From: Leishmania martiniquensis
Taxonomy: Eukaryota; Euglenozoa; Kinetoplastea; Trypanosomatida; Trypanosomatidae
Direction of reading: 5' to 3'
Assembly: GCF_017916325.1 (NCBI RefSeq)
Contig: NC_090169.1
Span: 1,376,501 to 1,440,500 of the forward strand
DNA length: 64,000 nucleotides
In this document: in pieces, positions 9,264-19,216 of the stretch
Layout of the letters: each line of letters opens with the position of its first letter
Position numbering within the stretch: the first letter of the stretch is position 1
Translations under genes and position numbers: made by a program
The notes under the pieces: generated by a model
What the model saw: the letters and a program-made list of their open reading frames with translations, nothing else
Told to the model about the DNA's origin: nothing
Database searches by the model: none

Positions 9264-12200
9264 ATGTCGAGTGTGACGTTGTCCTCGGTAGTGCGCGCGA
9301 ACCCGCGCCTTGTTAGCTCCTCGTTGGAGAAGATGGCCTGCAGTGCACAGGGGATTACCGTGGTCGATATCTTCCCCTCTGTGCTCTCGGCGCTGACCGC
9401 GAAGGGTGCACCTGTCAGTGTCACCGAGAACGCTCGCGCGTTTGTGCAGGCTTCCCGAAGCAGTTATCGCGCGCAGCGACCCATCTCGGAGAGCGACGTT
9501 GACCGTATCGGGCATGAGCGGGTCACCTCTTCTGACCTTGATGCCAGCGCCGGCGTCGGCAGCAGCGGTAGCAGCAACTCGCTGCTCAGGAAAAAGAAGT
9601 CCGCCGCCAACGAGGACCCCTACATGAAGTGCTTCAATGTGGGTATAGCCATGAGCCTGCACACATTGCTGCTCTCGCGCAACCGCATCTCAAACCTGCT
9701 CGGCATCGTGCAGTTTCGGCACTGCGTTTCGCTCTCACTCCTGGGTAACCGCATCCGCACCATTGAGGATTGCGAGCCGCTCGCCATGCTTCCAGATTTG
9801 CAATATCTTTCGCTGGAGTACAATCCAGTGACCTGCCTGCCGCACTACCGCGCGCATCTGCTTCGTATCTGCTCGTGGCCTCAAGAGCTGTCCCCCAGCG
9901 CCTGCCGTCTACGCAAACTAGACAGCGCTGCGGTTACAACGGCAGAGGTGAAACATGCAGTAATATGCCTTCTTCGGGAATCGGCGCTGCTTCCAGAGCT
10001 GCTTTACCGCATGCAGCTCACGGCGTTTCTCGTGGACATCGAAAAACGCCAGCGACTGCACCGCGAGCTGCGCCAGCGCGGCCACATCTTTCACGACCCA
10101 AGGGAAGATGCAAGGGTAGAGCTGCTGCTGGAGAGGGGGGTCGCGCACGCGCTGTTCCGGGTCGGGGTTGCAGGGGCAGCACACATGGCCCGTCAACTTG
10201 TGCGCGATCGCCGTCTACTGTGTACAACCTTGAGCCCTCGCCGTGAGCGCAGCAATGCGCACCCTACCGGTGCAGAAGCACCACGCGCGCGCACCCGCGC
10301 AAGCCCCACAGACGGCAAAGGCGCGTGTACGTCAGCAGACGAGAAAAGCGGCAGGGCAGCCGATGTCACGTCTACCACGGTTACGTACTTTGGATCCGAC
10401 ATCACAGACCCGAGCGACATTACCAGTGTCAGCACCGTTTCCTCCTGCTCGCTGCTTTCGGGCGCCTCATCCGGCCAGGCGAAGGTGCTGCAGTCGCTGT
10501 CGCACCTGCTTGCCAGCAAGGAGCTGAACTGGAGTCGGAGGTCCTTGCGCCGCGCCGATGCCTCTGAGACGGCTGATATGTGTAAGGCCTGGTCGAGAGA
10601 CGCATTTCGGCAGACGATTTCCTTTCTTGATGTCCGTTTGTGCGCGCTTCTCTTGCATATATCGCGCAATTTGGGGCAGACGCTGACGTCTCACGATGTT
10701 GACCGTCTATGCGAGGTGTGGCTGCATGCCGTCTCGCATTGCACGCCGCCGGAGGCGGCACAGGTTAATGCAACCGGGCCGCGCCGGCTGGTCGTCGATT
10801 ATGGCGCCTCAGCAGCGGGGTGCAAGACTACGAGAAGGAGCGCAGCGGATGGTCTGGTAGCCATGAGGCAGCGGGGAGCCGGCCTCGGCACCGCAGTCAC
10901 CGGCTGCATACCGGTGGAGGCGGCGGCACAGGTGCGGGTGAGCATCCAGGACGCGCTTGAAAAGGAGCCGCAGTGCTTTTCGAGTTGCTCATCGTCACCG
11001 CAGACGCTGGAGAACCGCGACACACAGGATGCGACGATGAGCTGTACAAGAGTGTCCATGACGTCTCTACTCTCAGACCCTCCGTCGCTGCCTCGGGATG
11101 CGGTTCCACTGCCCGCACCCCGCCCTCAAACGGGTCACACGCAGCTCAAGGAACCGTGTGGTGAGGCTACAAAAAACAAGGACACAAGAGCTTCAGCTCA
11201 CACTCCCGCGCAAGGCGAAGGTTCTTTGAAGGAAACCTCTCGCACCGAAGCTACCCACGCGTGTGAAGCGCTGGTGCGCAGGCATTGCAAGCGACGCGTT
11301 TTTCAGCAGTGGTGCTCGGTGTTGCGGCATCGGTGGCAAACACGCATCGTCGCCGCATATGTTCGCGAAAAGGTTAGCACCGGCGCGGCTGCGCACCTGC
11401 GGAGTCCCTCCTGGAGCGGCCTCCTGCCACAGGTGACCTATGTCGAGCGCAAGCGGGGCTTCTTTATGCTTTGGCGACAGCGAGCGCAAGTCAACCGTGA
11501 CTGCCGCACTCAACGCCTCCGTAGAGTGTGGAACGTGTGGCGCCAGAAGGCGGCATTGTCGTGCTTCCTTCGTGCGCGATGCGAGCAGGCATCTGCGCTG
11601 GTTGCGCAGCGGGTGCTGGGAGTCACGTTTCGCACATGGAAGTCCAAAGCAGAAAAGAGGACAAGCGATCGGTGCGCGGCGGCTCGTCGCCGCATCATGG
11701 CTGACACACCGCACAGTAAAGCTCCTTTTCTCACTCTAGCATCCGCTAACTCGGCGAAGGCGCCCCTTGTCGCCCGAACGCCGTCGCCGCGCATTGCAGT
11801 GCTGCGCCACACCCTGGCGGACGCTTTAACGCCTAGCAGAGAAACTTGCACCACTGCGGCGGCAGCGCCTGCGGCAGCAACGGCAAAATTGCTCACAATA
11901 TCTGTGTGGCGTCCGTCAGCGACCTGCGACAGGTGCATACGCCTACCTCACTCTTCAGCGTCCGTGAGCGAGAACGTAATGCAAGACCACTGCCATGGGC
12001 GCAGTTCCTCGGACGAAGAGGCAGGGCTTTCCGCTGTAGGTACGTCACCGAGTCCTGGCGTCAGTGCCAGGAGTGATGCAGCGACGCCCTTTTTCTGGGC
12101 TCCCTGCCCCGAGGGCTGGCACCCGTCACAGCCGCCTGCAAGACGCACTCTATTTTCAACCGGCGCGGGGGACCAAATCACTGGGCTGACTCGGCGCACT

Positions 12201-12797
12201 TACACAGTGGATGCCGCGACGGTGCAGCCGCAACCTTCGTCACCGTCTCGAGCACCACCTCCCTTAGCGGCTGCGCGTATCGGGCCTTCTTCTGTGGTGC
12301 TGGGACCTTCAGCACAGGCGGCTTCTTCCAAGTTCTACAGCGCCTCAATGCCGAGCCGTCTCCCTTCCACCACTGCTGCCCGTCGAGCCATCGTGCAGTC
12401 ATGTCCCACCACCGAGAAGGCGGCGACCACGCCGGGCGAAGTAGAATCGCCGTACCCTGCTGCTGATGTGGAAGCGTTGGTGGAGCAGGCAAAGCAGCTC
12501 GAAACCGATCGTCACTACCTCATAGAAACTCTGCGGAGCCTTCGCGTATTCCCTCAAACGCACTGGACCCGGGAATGGCTGCAAGGATCGCACGCAGCCT
12601 GCAGAGTCCGCCCGGTGCCATTGCCCGCACCGACACCGCTTGCACCCTCATTCACAGTTGTCGATCAACTGGAAGGGCAGTGCGCTAGCCTGCAGAAGGA
12701 GGTGCAGCGGCTTGAGAAACTTGTGGCTGCACTACAAGACGAGCGACACGAGCACCTGCAGACCATCAAAGCTGAGATGTTTTGTTATAGCGCATGA
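9264..12797 (+). CDS. Leucine-rich repeat protein with Sfi1-like repeats and C-terminal coiled coil
   Basis: A 1177-residue protein with no assigned function. Residues about 125-205 form SDS22-like leucine-rich repeats (LLLSRNRIS, LSLLGNRIR, LSLEYNPV) with a capping segment. The middle is long, Ser/Thr/Arg-rich and probably disordered. Residues about 672-805 contain several basic helices with tryptophans (VFQQWC, FFMLWRQRA, VWNVWRQKA, FRTWKSKA) resembling the centrin-binding repeats of Sfi1. The last 45 residues form a Leu/Glu heptad coiled coil. LRR plus Sfi1-like repeats plus coiled coil suggests a basal-body or centriolar scaffold; this is inference from architecture. The ATG at 9264 is the first Met in frame. 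An upstream in-frame extension has only a TTG and is unlikely to be used. Confidence 0.8.
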   Translation: MSSVTLSSVVRANPRLVSSSLEKMACSAQGITVVDIFPSVLSALTAKGAPVSVTENARAFVQASRSSYRAQRPISESDVDRIGHERVTSSDLDASAGVGSSGSSNSLLRKKKSAANEDPYMKCFNVGIAMSLHTLLLSRNRISNLLGIVQFRHCVSLSLLGNRIRTIEDCEPLAMLPDLQYLSLEYNPVTCLPHYRAHLLRICSWPQELSPSACRLRKLDSAAVTTAEVKHAVICLLRESALLPELLYRMQLTAFLVDIEKRQRLHRELRQRGHIFHDPREDARVELLLERGVAHALFRVGVAGAAHMARQLVRDRRLLCTTLSPRRERSNAHPTGAEAPRARTRASPTDGKGACTSADEKSGRAADVTSTTVTYFGSDITDPSDITSVSTVSSCSLLSGASSGQAKVLQSLSHLLASKELNWSRRSLRRADASETADMCKAWSRDAFRQTISFLDVRLCALLLHISRNLGQTLTSHDVDRLCEVWLHAVSHCTPPEAAQVNATGPRRLVVDYGASAAGCKTTRRSAADGLVAMRQRGAGLGTAVTGCIPVEAAAQVRVSIQDALEKEPQCFSSCSSSPQTLENRDTQDATMSCTRVSMTSLLSDPPSLPRDAVPLPAPRPQTGHTQLKEPCGEATKNKDTRASAHTPAQGEGSLKETSRTEATHACEALVRRHCKRRVFQQWCSVLRHRWQTRIVAAYVREKVSTGAAAHLRSPSWSGLLPQVTYVERKRGFFMLWRQRAQVNRDCRTQRLRRVWNVWRQKAALSCFLRARCEQASALVAQRVLGVTFRTWKSKAEKRTSDRCAAARRRIMADTPHSKAPFLTLASANSAKAPLVARTPSPRIAVLRHTLADALTPSRETCTTAAAAPAAATAKLLTISVWRPSATCDRCIRLPHSSASVSENVMQDHCHGRSSSDEEAGLSAVGTSPSPGVSARSDAATPFFWAPCPEGWHPSQPPARRTLFSTGAGDQITGLTRRTYTVDAATVQPQPSSPSRAPPPLAAARIGPSSVVLGPSAQAASSKFYSASMPSRLPSTTAARRAIVQSCPTTEKAATTPGEVESPYPAADVEALVEQAKQLETDRHYLIETLRSLRVFPQTHWTREWLQGSHAACRVRPVPLPAPTPLAPSFTVVDQLEGQCASLQKEVQRLEKLVAALQDERHEHLQTIKAEMFCYSA

Positions 12798-13416
12798 CGC
12801 ACCACGTCGATACGAAGCACTGAATAAGGCAGAAGCAACGTCGTCATGGGCGATGCCATCTGAGGGTTGCTTCTGATTAACGGCTCTTGTGCGGCACACA
12901 GCCACAGCGCGTATTTTCGCCCTCTTTTCTTTTTTTCGTTGTTGTCGTTTTTTGTTTTTCGTGCGCTCTCCTGCGTTTTATCCCCGTTTCCCCAGTGGCG
13001 CCTCTGTATGCGCCACCACCCCTGTGTATCCCTCTCCCTCCCTCCCCTACCTGAGAGATGGCCGGCTGCTGGCAGGAGAGCGAGGGACGCGGTGGCGGTG
13101 GTGGATGAAGCGGGGGCCGCTGCTGCCGCGGCCGCATCCAGTTCGGGGAAACCTGCCTTACCTGCACGAGCCTGAAGCAAAGCCTCAAGGGCCCTCTTCG
13201 ATGGCAAACCTTTTCTGTATGCCGCTCTCTTTCTCCGTCCTGTTCGCTCTACTCTTCTCGCACACGCGCCATTTGCATGCGCGCACACGCCCTCCAGTAC
13301 ACGGGGGAAAAGGAACGTCGAGGGTATCGGCGGCGAGAATAGACATAAAAAAAATTCTCCCGACCGCGATCGTTACGCACCGTAAAAAGCGCGCGTGCAC
13401 GCGGTCTCGACAGCCA
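12798..13416. other. 619-bp spacer, probable leader of the CID protein
   Basis: Pyrimidine-rich throughout (12918-12960, 13024-13050, 13225-13260). The AG at 13054-13055 is one possible spliced-leader acceptor. The frame of the next gene stays open through this spacer, but its translation is low-complexity and has no domain. Confidence 0.55.
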
Positions 13417-14844
13417 ATGTTCGGTGGTGGTGAGAATTACTTCCAGGATCCCCCCGAGATCGATCGGGACACACTTGGTCGCTTCGCCATCTTCTGCGCT
13501 CGCCTACGCGCCATCGAGAAGCCTGGGAAGAAGACCATCACAGAAGCGGCCACACTGGCACGAGAAGTCGGTGATACACTTCTTGACTACGAGCTCGTCG
13601 TCGGAGCACTCTTCCGTCACATCAAGACCTGGACAGGGCAAAAGCAGCTGGCCTGCTGGTACGTACTTGACAAGTTGTGTAAGGAGGACCGCGACAAGTA
13701 TGGCTACGTTGCTGGCAAGTACATTCTAGAGGTCGGCCGAGACCACATCCCGTACGAGGATGCCGAGCTCTCGGGCAAGTACGAGAGCCTCGTGGAGCAT
13801 TGGGAAAATGTTTTTCCGCGCCACGTGGTGGATGCGCTGTGGATCGCCAAAAAGGAACGCCTTTGGGCCGTTGACCACCCGGAGGAGGTCAAACAGCAGC
13901 AGCAGGCGGAAGAGGAGGAGTGGGCGCGCGAGGAGGTGCTCATGCAGGACGAGGACGGCCTCAACGACTTTGGCCAGCCGTGCATCGACTACCTGCAGGG
14001 GCACTGCAGTTGGGGCGACAGCTGTCGTCTGTACCACCCGCCAGGTGAGGAGGGCTCGCTTCCGGCGGAGTGCCGGATGGGAGACTGGAAGTGCTCGGCG
14101 TGCGGCGTCATCAATCGCCACTTTCGCCGTCGGTGCTCGAACTGCGTTCGTGAGAAGCCGCAGTACAAGAAAGGCCGCGTACTGTCAATGGAGGATAAGC
14201 TGCTCTGTTCGCCAGACCCGGCAGTGACAGCTGCCTTCCATCACCAATTCGGCTACAACCCGTACATCCCAGCAGAGGCGATAGCGCACTTCCAGCTCCG
14301 CCTAGAGGGTGTGTCGGCGGAGGAATACCGTATGGAGCGTGCGGCCGCGTACCGCGTCCGCATTCTCGGCAAGGCGCCCACCAACCCCGTCGAGCAGCGC
14401 TGCAAGGCGACGAAGCACTTCCCGGACATCGACATGGAGCCGGACGAGGAGTACGAAGTCGGTGCGGACGGACACGTAGTGAAGCGGCAGCGTACCGAAA
14501 GTCTAGTTCCCGCGAACACGCCGCCCAGCAGTGCGATTGCGCTCTTCGCCCAGCGGGTAATGGAGCGTGGCATTTTGGACCCGACCGTCCCGCAACTCTT
14601 TGGCGAGCTTTCCCGGTACATCCGCCAGGCCGCTGGTGACCCGGCCATTGCGCTCAACGAGACTCAGGCAGAGGTGCTTCTGTCTGCGTGCAAGCTGGGC
14701 TTCACCGCGTGGAATGCAAACAAAGGCGCCGTTCCGTTTGTATCCATTTTCTTCAAGGCCATACGCCACAACGAAGGAAAGCTGGGGCTCTCCGCTGAGC
14801 AGGCAGAGCAGCTAGAATCCATGGCCAACATGTTCTTGGCGTGA
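13417..14844 (+). CDS. CID-domain protein with CCCH and RanBP2-type zinc fingers
   Basis: A 475-residue putative RNA-processing factor. Residues about 10-150 form an all-helical CID, the domain that in Pcf11, Nrd1 and SCAF proteins binds the RNA polymerase II C-terminal tail. A CCCH finger (C-x7-C-x5-C-x3-H) starts at C189. A RanBP2-type finger (W-x-C-x2-C-x10-C-x2-C) starts at W224; this class often reads single-stranded RNA. An acidic linker separates the CID from the fingers, and a helical C-terminal domain of about 120 residues follows a basic KRQR stretch. The start at 13417 is chosen because the CID begins there; the upstream frame translates spacer. A role linking transcription to 3'-end formation or termination is inferred. 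Trypanosomatid Pol II lacks canonical heptads, which makes the CID ligand an open question. Confidence 0.85.
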   Translation: MFGGGENYFQDPPEIDRDTLGRFAIFCARLRAIEKPGKKTITEAATLAREVGDTLLDYELVVGALFRHIKTWTGQKQLACWYVLDKLCKEDRDKYGYVAGKYILEVGRDHIPYEDAELSGKYESLVEHWENVFPRHVVDALWIAKKERLWAVDHPEEVKQQQQAEEEEWAREEVLMQDEDGLNDFGQPCIDYLQGHCSWGDSCRLYHPPGEEGSLPAECRMGDWKCSACGVINRHFRRRCSNCVREKPQYKKGRVLSMEDKLLCSPDPAVTAAFHHQFGYNPYIPAEAIAHFQLRLEGVSAEEYRMERAAAYRVRILGKAPTNPVEQRCKATKHFPDIDMEPDEEYEVGADGHVVKRQRTESLVPANTPPSSAIALFAQRVMERGILDPTVPQLFGELSRYIRQAAGDPAIALNETQAEVLLSACKLGFTAWNANKGAVPFVSIFFKAIRHNEGKLGLSAEQAEQLESMANMFLA

Positions 14845-15987
14845 GCGACGCAGCTTTAGAAAGGAGAAGGGTACACTTGGCGTCTTCGCAACTCCCCGTT
14901 AGCTCCTACGGTACATTTTGGGGAAGATGGCACACGCACATTCCACGCAAACACGGCATCGCTCAGATTCAAAGAAGCAGGTAATGGAAAGAGTCGTGGG
15001 TGCCGAAGCGCCTCTCGCCCACATTTTTCTTAGCTTCACTACTGACCTTTGTGTGTACGGATGCATGTGTCTGTGTGTGTGTGTGTGTGTGCGTTAGCTT
15101 TGCTCTGCGTAGCGCACGAAGTGTTTCGGGTCTTCTGTCTGGTGTGCTGATATGAGACAGAATTTAACGGGAAGTGTGGAATGGTTGAAGAAACGAGCGC
15201 CACGACATCTGTGCCGACACGCAAAGCAGCGTTCTTCTTTTTTTTCGCCTCCTTCGCGTCTGCTTGTTTCCCGAGAGCCGCGTCCGCACGCGACTTTCCC
15301 GTTCTTGCGCGTCGCCTCCGCCTCTGCCCCCGCCCCCCTTCCCCAGAAGGTACGAGCAACATCCCATCGTAGCTGCCCCGTTTGTTTGACCAGAGATGAC
15401 GGCCTTCTCTCTCTCTCTCCCCGTCTCATTTGGTTCCCACCCGGTATGCCACTGCCAACAGAACACGACACCAACACGCACACACGCTCACAGAAACAAA
15501 AAGAGAAGAGCACTACTTGAACTCTACACAAGATCCTGCCACGCACAACAACACATCAAACATTCACCTTCCGCTAAATAGATACGCTGGCCTATACCAC
15601 AGTCGCTCAGCAGTTTCATTGCTCCCTCTCTCCCTCTTTCTCTCTGTCCTCACACGGGCTCGCCCGCACCTTTCTGATGCACTACTCGATTCTGACCCTC
15701 CTCTTCGCATCTTAGTAGCGCAGGACGCAACACGACAGCACGCCAGTCAACGTCGGTGCGCGCATGCATCGGAGTAGGCGTACGTCACTCCTTTTATTAT
15801 TATTATTGGCAGCGTCGTATTTGCTTCCTCTCTCTCTCTCTCGTGTTCAGATCAAGTAAAGACGTGTCACCGCCCCCTCACCCCTGCTGCTCCGACAGTC
15901 TCCTTGAACGCCTCATCTCTGAGCTTCTTTTCTGATTCTGTGCTTCACGTCGTCGTCGTGCTCCCTCCCTTGCCGCGTGAAAGGCGA
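14845..15987. other. 1.1 kb spacer, no gene seen
   Basis: Holds a (TG)n run at 15072-15091 and long C/T tracts from 15600. The AG at 15849-15850, after a (CT)n tract at about 15828-15842, is a good spliced-leader acceptor for the next gene. Short frames here are not supported as genes. Confidence 0.6.
15072..15091. repeat. (TG)n microsatellite
   Basis: Ten uninterrupted TG units in the spacer downstream of the CID gene. Confidence 0.9.
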
Positions 15988-17061
15988 ATGAGCTCTGTCA
16001 TCCTCGTCAACCCCATCGCCTTTGGGCCAAATCCAAAGACGAAGGATAATGCCCTTATTCAGTCCATGCACGTCGGCAACACGAAGGCGGACATGGATCG
16101 CTCGCAGGTCTGCGCGCTTGTCACTGAACTAGAGACTTTCTTCAAGGTGAACTGTGGCATCCACACCGTCGTCGTGCACCAATCTCGTGAGCCGAAGTCG
16201 TACCGGGGGACGCTGGAAGATCGCGGTGAGAGCGTCTTCGTTGCGGACAGCCTCTCCGTTCACAACGTCGTCGACGACGACGGTGTCATTCAGCGCCGTC
16301 TCGTCGTCTTCTACCCTATGAGCCCGCACCGTCAGGGTGAGCTGGCCCGCAAGCAGCTCCTGAACCACATCACCAAGGTTGCTGAAGAAAGTACTACAAT
16401 CGAGTTGATCGACCTGCGACCTTTCGAGGCGGAGGGCAAGTACCTGGAGGGGTCTGGCTCCCTCATCTTCGGGCCCGGCGGCAAGTACGTGTACACCGTC
16501 ATCTCTCAGCGTAGCCATCCTGAGGTGCTGGAGGCACTCTGCCTGCCAGAGAACCTGAATATCGCCCCCCAAAATCGCTTTCTTTTGCGCTGCAAGAGTG
16601 CGGTGCCACACACAAACTTGCTGGGGTGGTGCGGCACGGGTATCTGCGCCTGGGCCATTAGCAGTCTTCTCTTCGAGGGGGAGGAGGAGACAGCAGCCTT
16701 CTACGACCACCTGTCCGAGGCCTACTCCTGCCTCCTCGAGCTGAGTGAAGACGAGATGGAGAAGTTTGCAGGGAGTGCGCTGGAGGTGCTGGTGCAACCA
16801 CGGAGTGCGGGCGCAGGCAGCGTGCACAACATCTTAGTCATCTCTGAAACGGCACTCGCGGGACTGACACCAAAGAACCGTGAGCTGCTCATAAACTGGT
16901 ACGGCAAGGACAACGTGCACACCTTCTACGGCGAAGTTCTCGAGCGCCGCTGCGGCTCCTCGCTGCCCTCCTGCATTGCCGCCTCCTACACACTGGGGCC
17001 ACGGCCGCCGGTGCCGACACAGCTCTCTACCAATGAGATGTTGAGGCTCGGTAGCGACTGA
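15988..17061 (+). CDS. Amidinotransferase / arginine-deiminase-like pentein protein
   Basis: A 357-residue member of the pentein superfamily, closest in layout to the citrulline/ctlx-type amidinotransferase family. Family landmarks are visible in order: NPIAFGPNP near the N-terminus, the FYPM strand near residue 110, the acidic EGSGS motif (E154), the histidine motif HTN (H208) and a C-terminal SSLPSCIAA with a candidate nucleophilic cysteine C329. These fit the Cys-His-acid set used on guanidino substrates. The true substrate (arginine, methylarginine or another amidine) cannot be read from sequence. The start at 15988 is the first Met giving the family N-terminus; an upstream in-frame Met at 15904 would add 28 residues of leader-like sequence. 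It is not the classical three-gene arginine deiminase operon type. Confidence 0.8.
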   Translation: MSSVILVNPIAFGPNPKTKDNALIQSMHVGNTKADMDRSQVCALVTELETFFKVNCGIHTVVVHQSREPKSYRGTLEDRGESVFVADSLSVHNVVDDDGVIQRRLVVFYPMSPHRQGELARKQLLNHITKVAEESTTIELIDLRPFEAEGKYLEGSGSLIFGPGGKYVYTVISQRSHPEVLEALCLPENLNIAPQNRFLLRCKSAVPHTNLLGWCGTGICAWAISSLLFEGEEETAAFYDHLSEAYSCLLELSEDEMEKFAGSALEVLVQPRSAGAGSVHNILVISETALAGLTPKNRELLINWYGKDNVHTFYGEVLERRCGSSLPSCIAASYTLGPRPPVPTQLSTNEMLRLGSD

Positions 17062-18499
17062 TGAGGTGGCGCGAGGCTCCCGTTGACGCGCATGCTTTGT
17101 CCCCATCCCCTGACACTGCAGCTCGCTTTTTCGTGTGCGTCCCTTGCTGCTCCTCTCTTCGCCCACCCCTCGTGTCCTATCCTCTGCCCACTCCCTTAGC
17201 GTTTCCACTCGGCCAGCGTCCTTCCCTCCCGTGGCATCACGCATCTTCCCGTTGGAAGACTCAACGACGGTGAGCCTCTATCCCGATTTGCGTATCTCCG
17301 TGTGGGTGGGTGTTCGTGCGTATGCGAACAAGAAAAAGTTTAAACAAAAAACCGGTGCTCGGGAATATATGGACGAAACGCCTGCCTTCGGGTTCCACGT
17401 TGCGTTGAACTCGTTTTGTGTGGACACGCTGGCCGCAGGCGCGTGCGACAGAATGCCCCTCACCACAATCTGTAAGTGTTGCATACGTTACCTAGTAAAA
17501 GCACCATACGGTATTGAGGAATACCAACTACACGTCGCTGAAGGCATCGCGGGTGATGTCCCCTTCCCCTCCTCACTACAGCAAACTTCTCTTTAAAAGA
17601 AACGCTCGGTGGAATTTTTTTTGTTCATCCCCGAATGTGCATGTACATCTTCCCTCCATCTGTACAGTGCACCTGCCTTTCAACTCACTGTGGCCTCCTC
17701 GTTGCTGTTGCCGCCCCTCCCCCTCCCTCCTCTGTTTCGCTTTGCCTTTCAACTGTGCCCCGCCCTTTCGCTCCCGTGGACCTGTGTGAGACAGCCTCGC
17801 ACCGCACGGCGTCCTCGTCTTCATCTGTTCCGCCCCTTCGGCTGTTCGCATAGGCACCGGGGAGAGATCCGGGTGCCGCGGTGCACGTTTGGCGACGATT
17901 TCCGAGAAGAATAGAGGCGCTTAGACGCCGAAGCAGCAGCAGCGAGAGAGAGAGAGAGAGAACAAGTCAGGAGTGCGGGGAGGAGAGGAGATGCAAAAGG
18001 ATGCGGAAGGTGTTACGAAAAGCGGTGGGGGAGAGGGTGCTGTGGACAGGACTGCACAGCATCTCAGCCGCGGGCGTTTCTTGCGGCAATGGGGTTCAAG
18101 CAATCGTAACAAAACCGCGTTGATGAATTCTAGCAGACTCGTCGTCTTTCAGGGACTGCGGTGGCGCGGCTCTACCTGGCCGAGTGGCGGGGATAAAGGC
18201 GAGAGCTGGGTATTCGTGTGAGGCTCTCTTCGCCCACTTTTGTGTGTGTGAGAGAGAGAGGGTTCGTATAGAGATGGAGATGTATGTGGGTGGGTGTATC
18301 TAGGTGCTGGTGGCCTCCTCTGCGCGACAACAACGTTTCCTTCATCTCTTTCCCTCCTCCTCCTCCCTCCTCACTCGCTTCTGCATCGCTGTCACCCCCG
18401 CACGCTCATTATGTCAACTACAGAACTTCGCCTTTCTGTCGATGGTGCACACTCATACACCCACACGCACCACCACCTCCGTCTCCTTCCGAGACGCCG
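17062..18499. other. 1.4 kb spacer, no gene seen
   Basis: Pyrimidine-rich at both ends, with a purine-rich patch and a (GA)n run at 17944-17961. The best acceptor for the next gene is the AG at 18422-18423, after the C/T tract at about 18331-18374. A 153-codon frame at 17135-17596 looks like UTR translation. Confidence 0.55.
17944..17961. repeat. (GA)n microsatellite
   Basis: Nine GA units inside a purine-rich patch of the spacer. Confidence 0.85.
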
Positions 18500-19216
18500 A
18501 TGTCCTCGCAAGAAGGGCTTGTTCGGGAGACCGTTTTCTCTGGCGCCGAGGGCCCCGCACCTGACTCTCGCTCTTTTTCTCCTTGTGAAACAGGGCAGCG
18601 CCGTATGGACTGCGTTCAGAGCATTCCCTATGAAGAGCTGCGACAGCGCTACGTTGAGCTACACAACGCGGCCCTCGATTTGATCTCTGCCGACCCGAAG
18701 CACTCGCTCGACGTGCACGACACTTATCTGCATTTGTGTCGAACCTATGGCTATCCGCTCAATAATTACTATGTAAAATACCTCATTCGGTACGCTGCGG
18801 TTCAAGCCGCTATCGAGCGAGGCGCGGCGCACGGGATACTGGGCACCGTCCGCTCGCTTGACTTCCTCCCCACATACGTTGGCAAGCTCATGTGGCTGCC
18901 CATCTTCGTCACCCTCTCCGACTGCGTTCTCCTTCAATCTCTGTCACTGTCACGCCAGAAGCTGGACAGTGATTTGGTGCTTCTCCTCGCCCAAAGCCTC
19001 CCTCCTCTCGTGCAACTCGCCTGCTTGGACGTCTCTGGAAATCCGATCGGCTGCACCGGTGTACAGGCGCTCATACAGCTCGTCAAGTCCTCTCCCACTC
19101 TGCTGCAGTGCACCATACACGGCGCCGCATCGATTGCGCCGCTGACGAGGCAGCTGGAGGCCGCTTTGGCTCACAATCGAGCACGTGCATCTTCGTCAGC
19201 GGTGGTGAGCCACTGA
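18500..19216 (+). CDS. Small leucine-rich-repeat protein
   Basis: A 238-residue protein of unknown function. The C-terminal half has two or three ribonuclease-inhibitor-type LRR units (LLQSLSLSRQKL, LACLDVSGNPIG, then LLQCTIHG), separated by about 30 residues with helical backs rich in Leu and Ala. The N-terminal half is a helical region with several Tyr and no recognised domain. The start at 18500 is chosen because the preceding in-frame stretch is proline-rich translation of the pyrimidine tract. The TGA is followed by spacer. A scaffold or binding role is the usual one for such proteins; nothing here narrows it further. Confidence 0.7.
   Translation: MSSQEGLVRETVFSGAEGPAPDSRSFSPCETGQRRMDCVQSIPYEELRQRYVELHNAALDLISADPKHSLDVHDTYLHLCRTYGYPLNNYYVKYLIRYAAVQAAIERGAAHGILGTVRSLDFLPTYVGKLMWLPIFVTLSDCVLLQSLSLSRQKLDSDLVLLLAQSLPPLVQLACLDVSGNPIGCTGVQALIQLVKSSPTLLQCTIHGAASIAPLTRQLEAALAHNRARASSSAVVSH

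Noticed and set aside
12889..13416. N-terminal extension of the CID protein frame
   Set aside because: The in-frame translation is Pro/Phe/Arg low complexity over pyrimidine tracts and carries no domain. The CID begins right after the ATG at 13417.
17060..17120. C/D snoRNA-like pair of TGATGAG and CTGA motifs after the amidinotransferase gene
   Set aside because: The bases flanking the two motifs do not form a terminal stem, and the C motif overlaps the stop codon. A chance match is likely.
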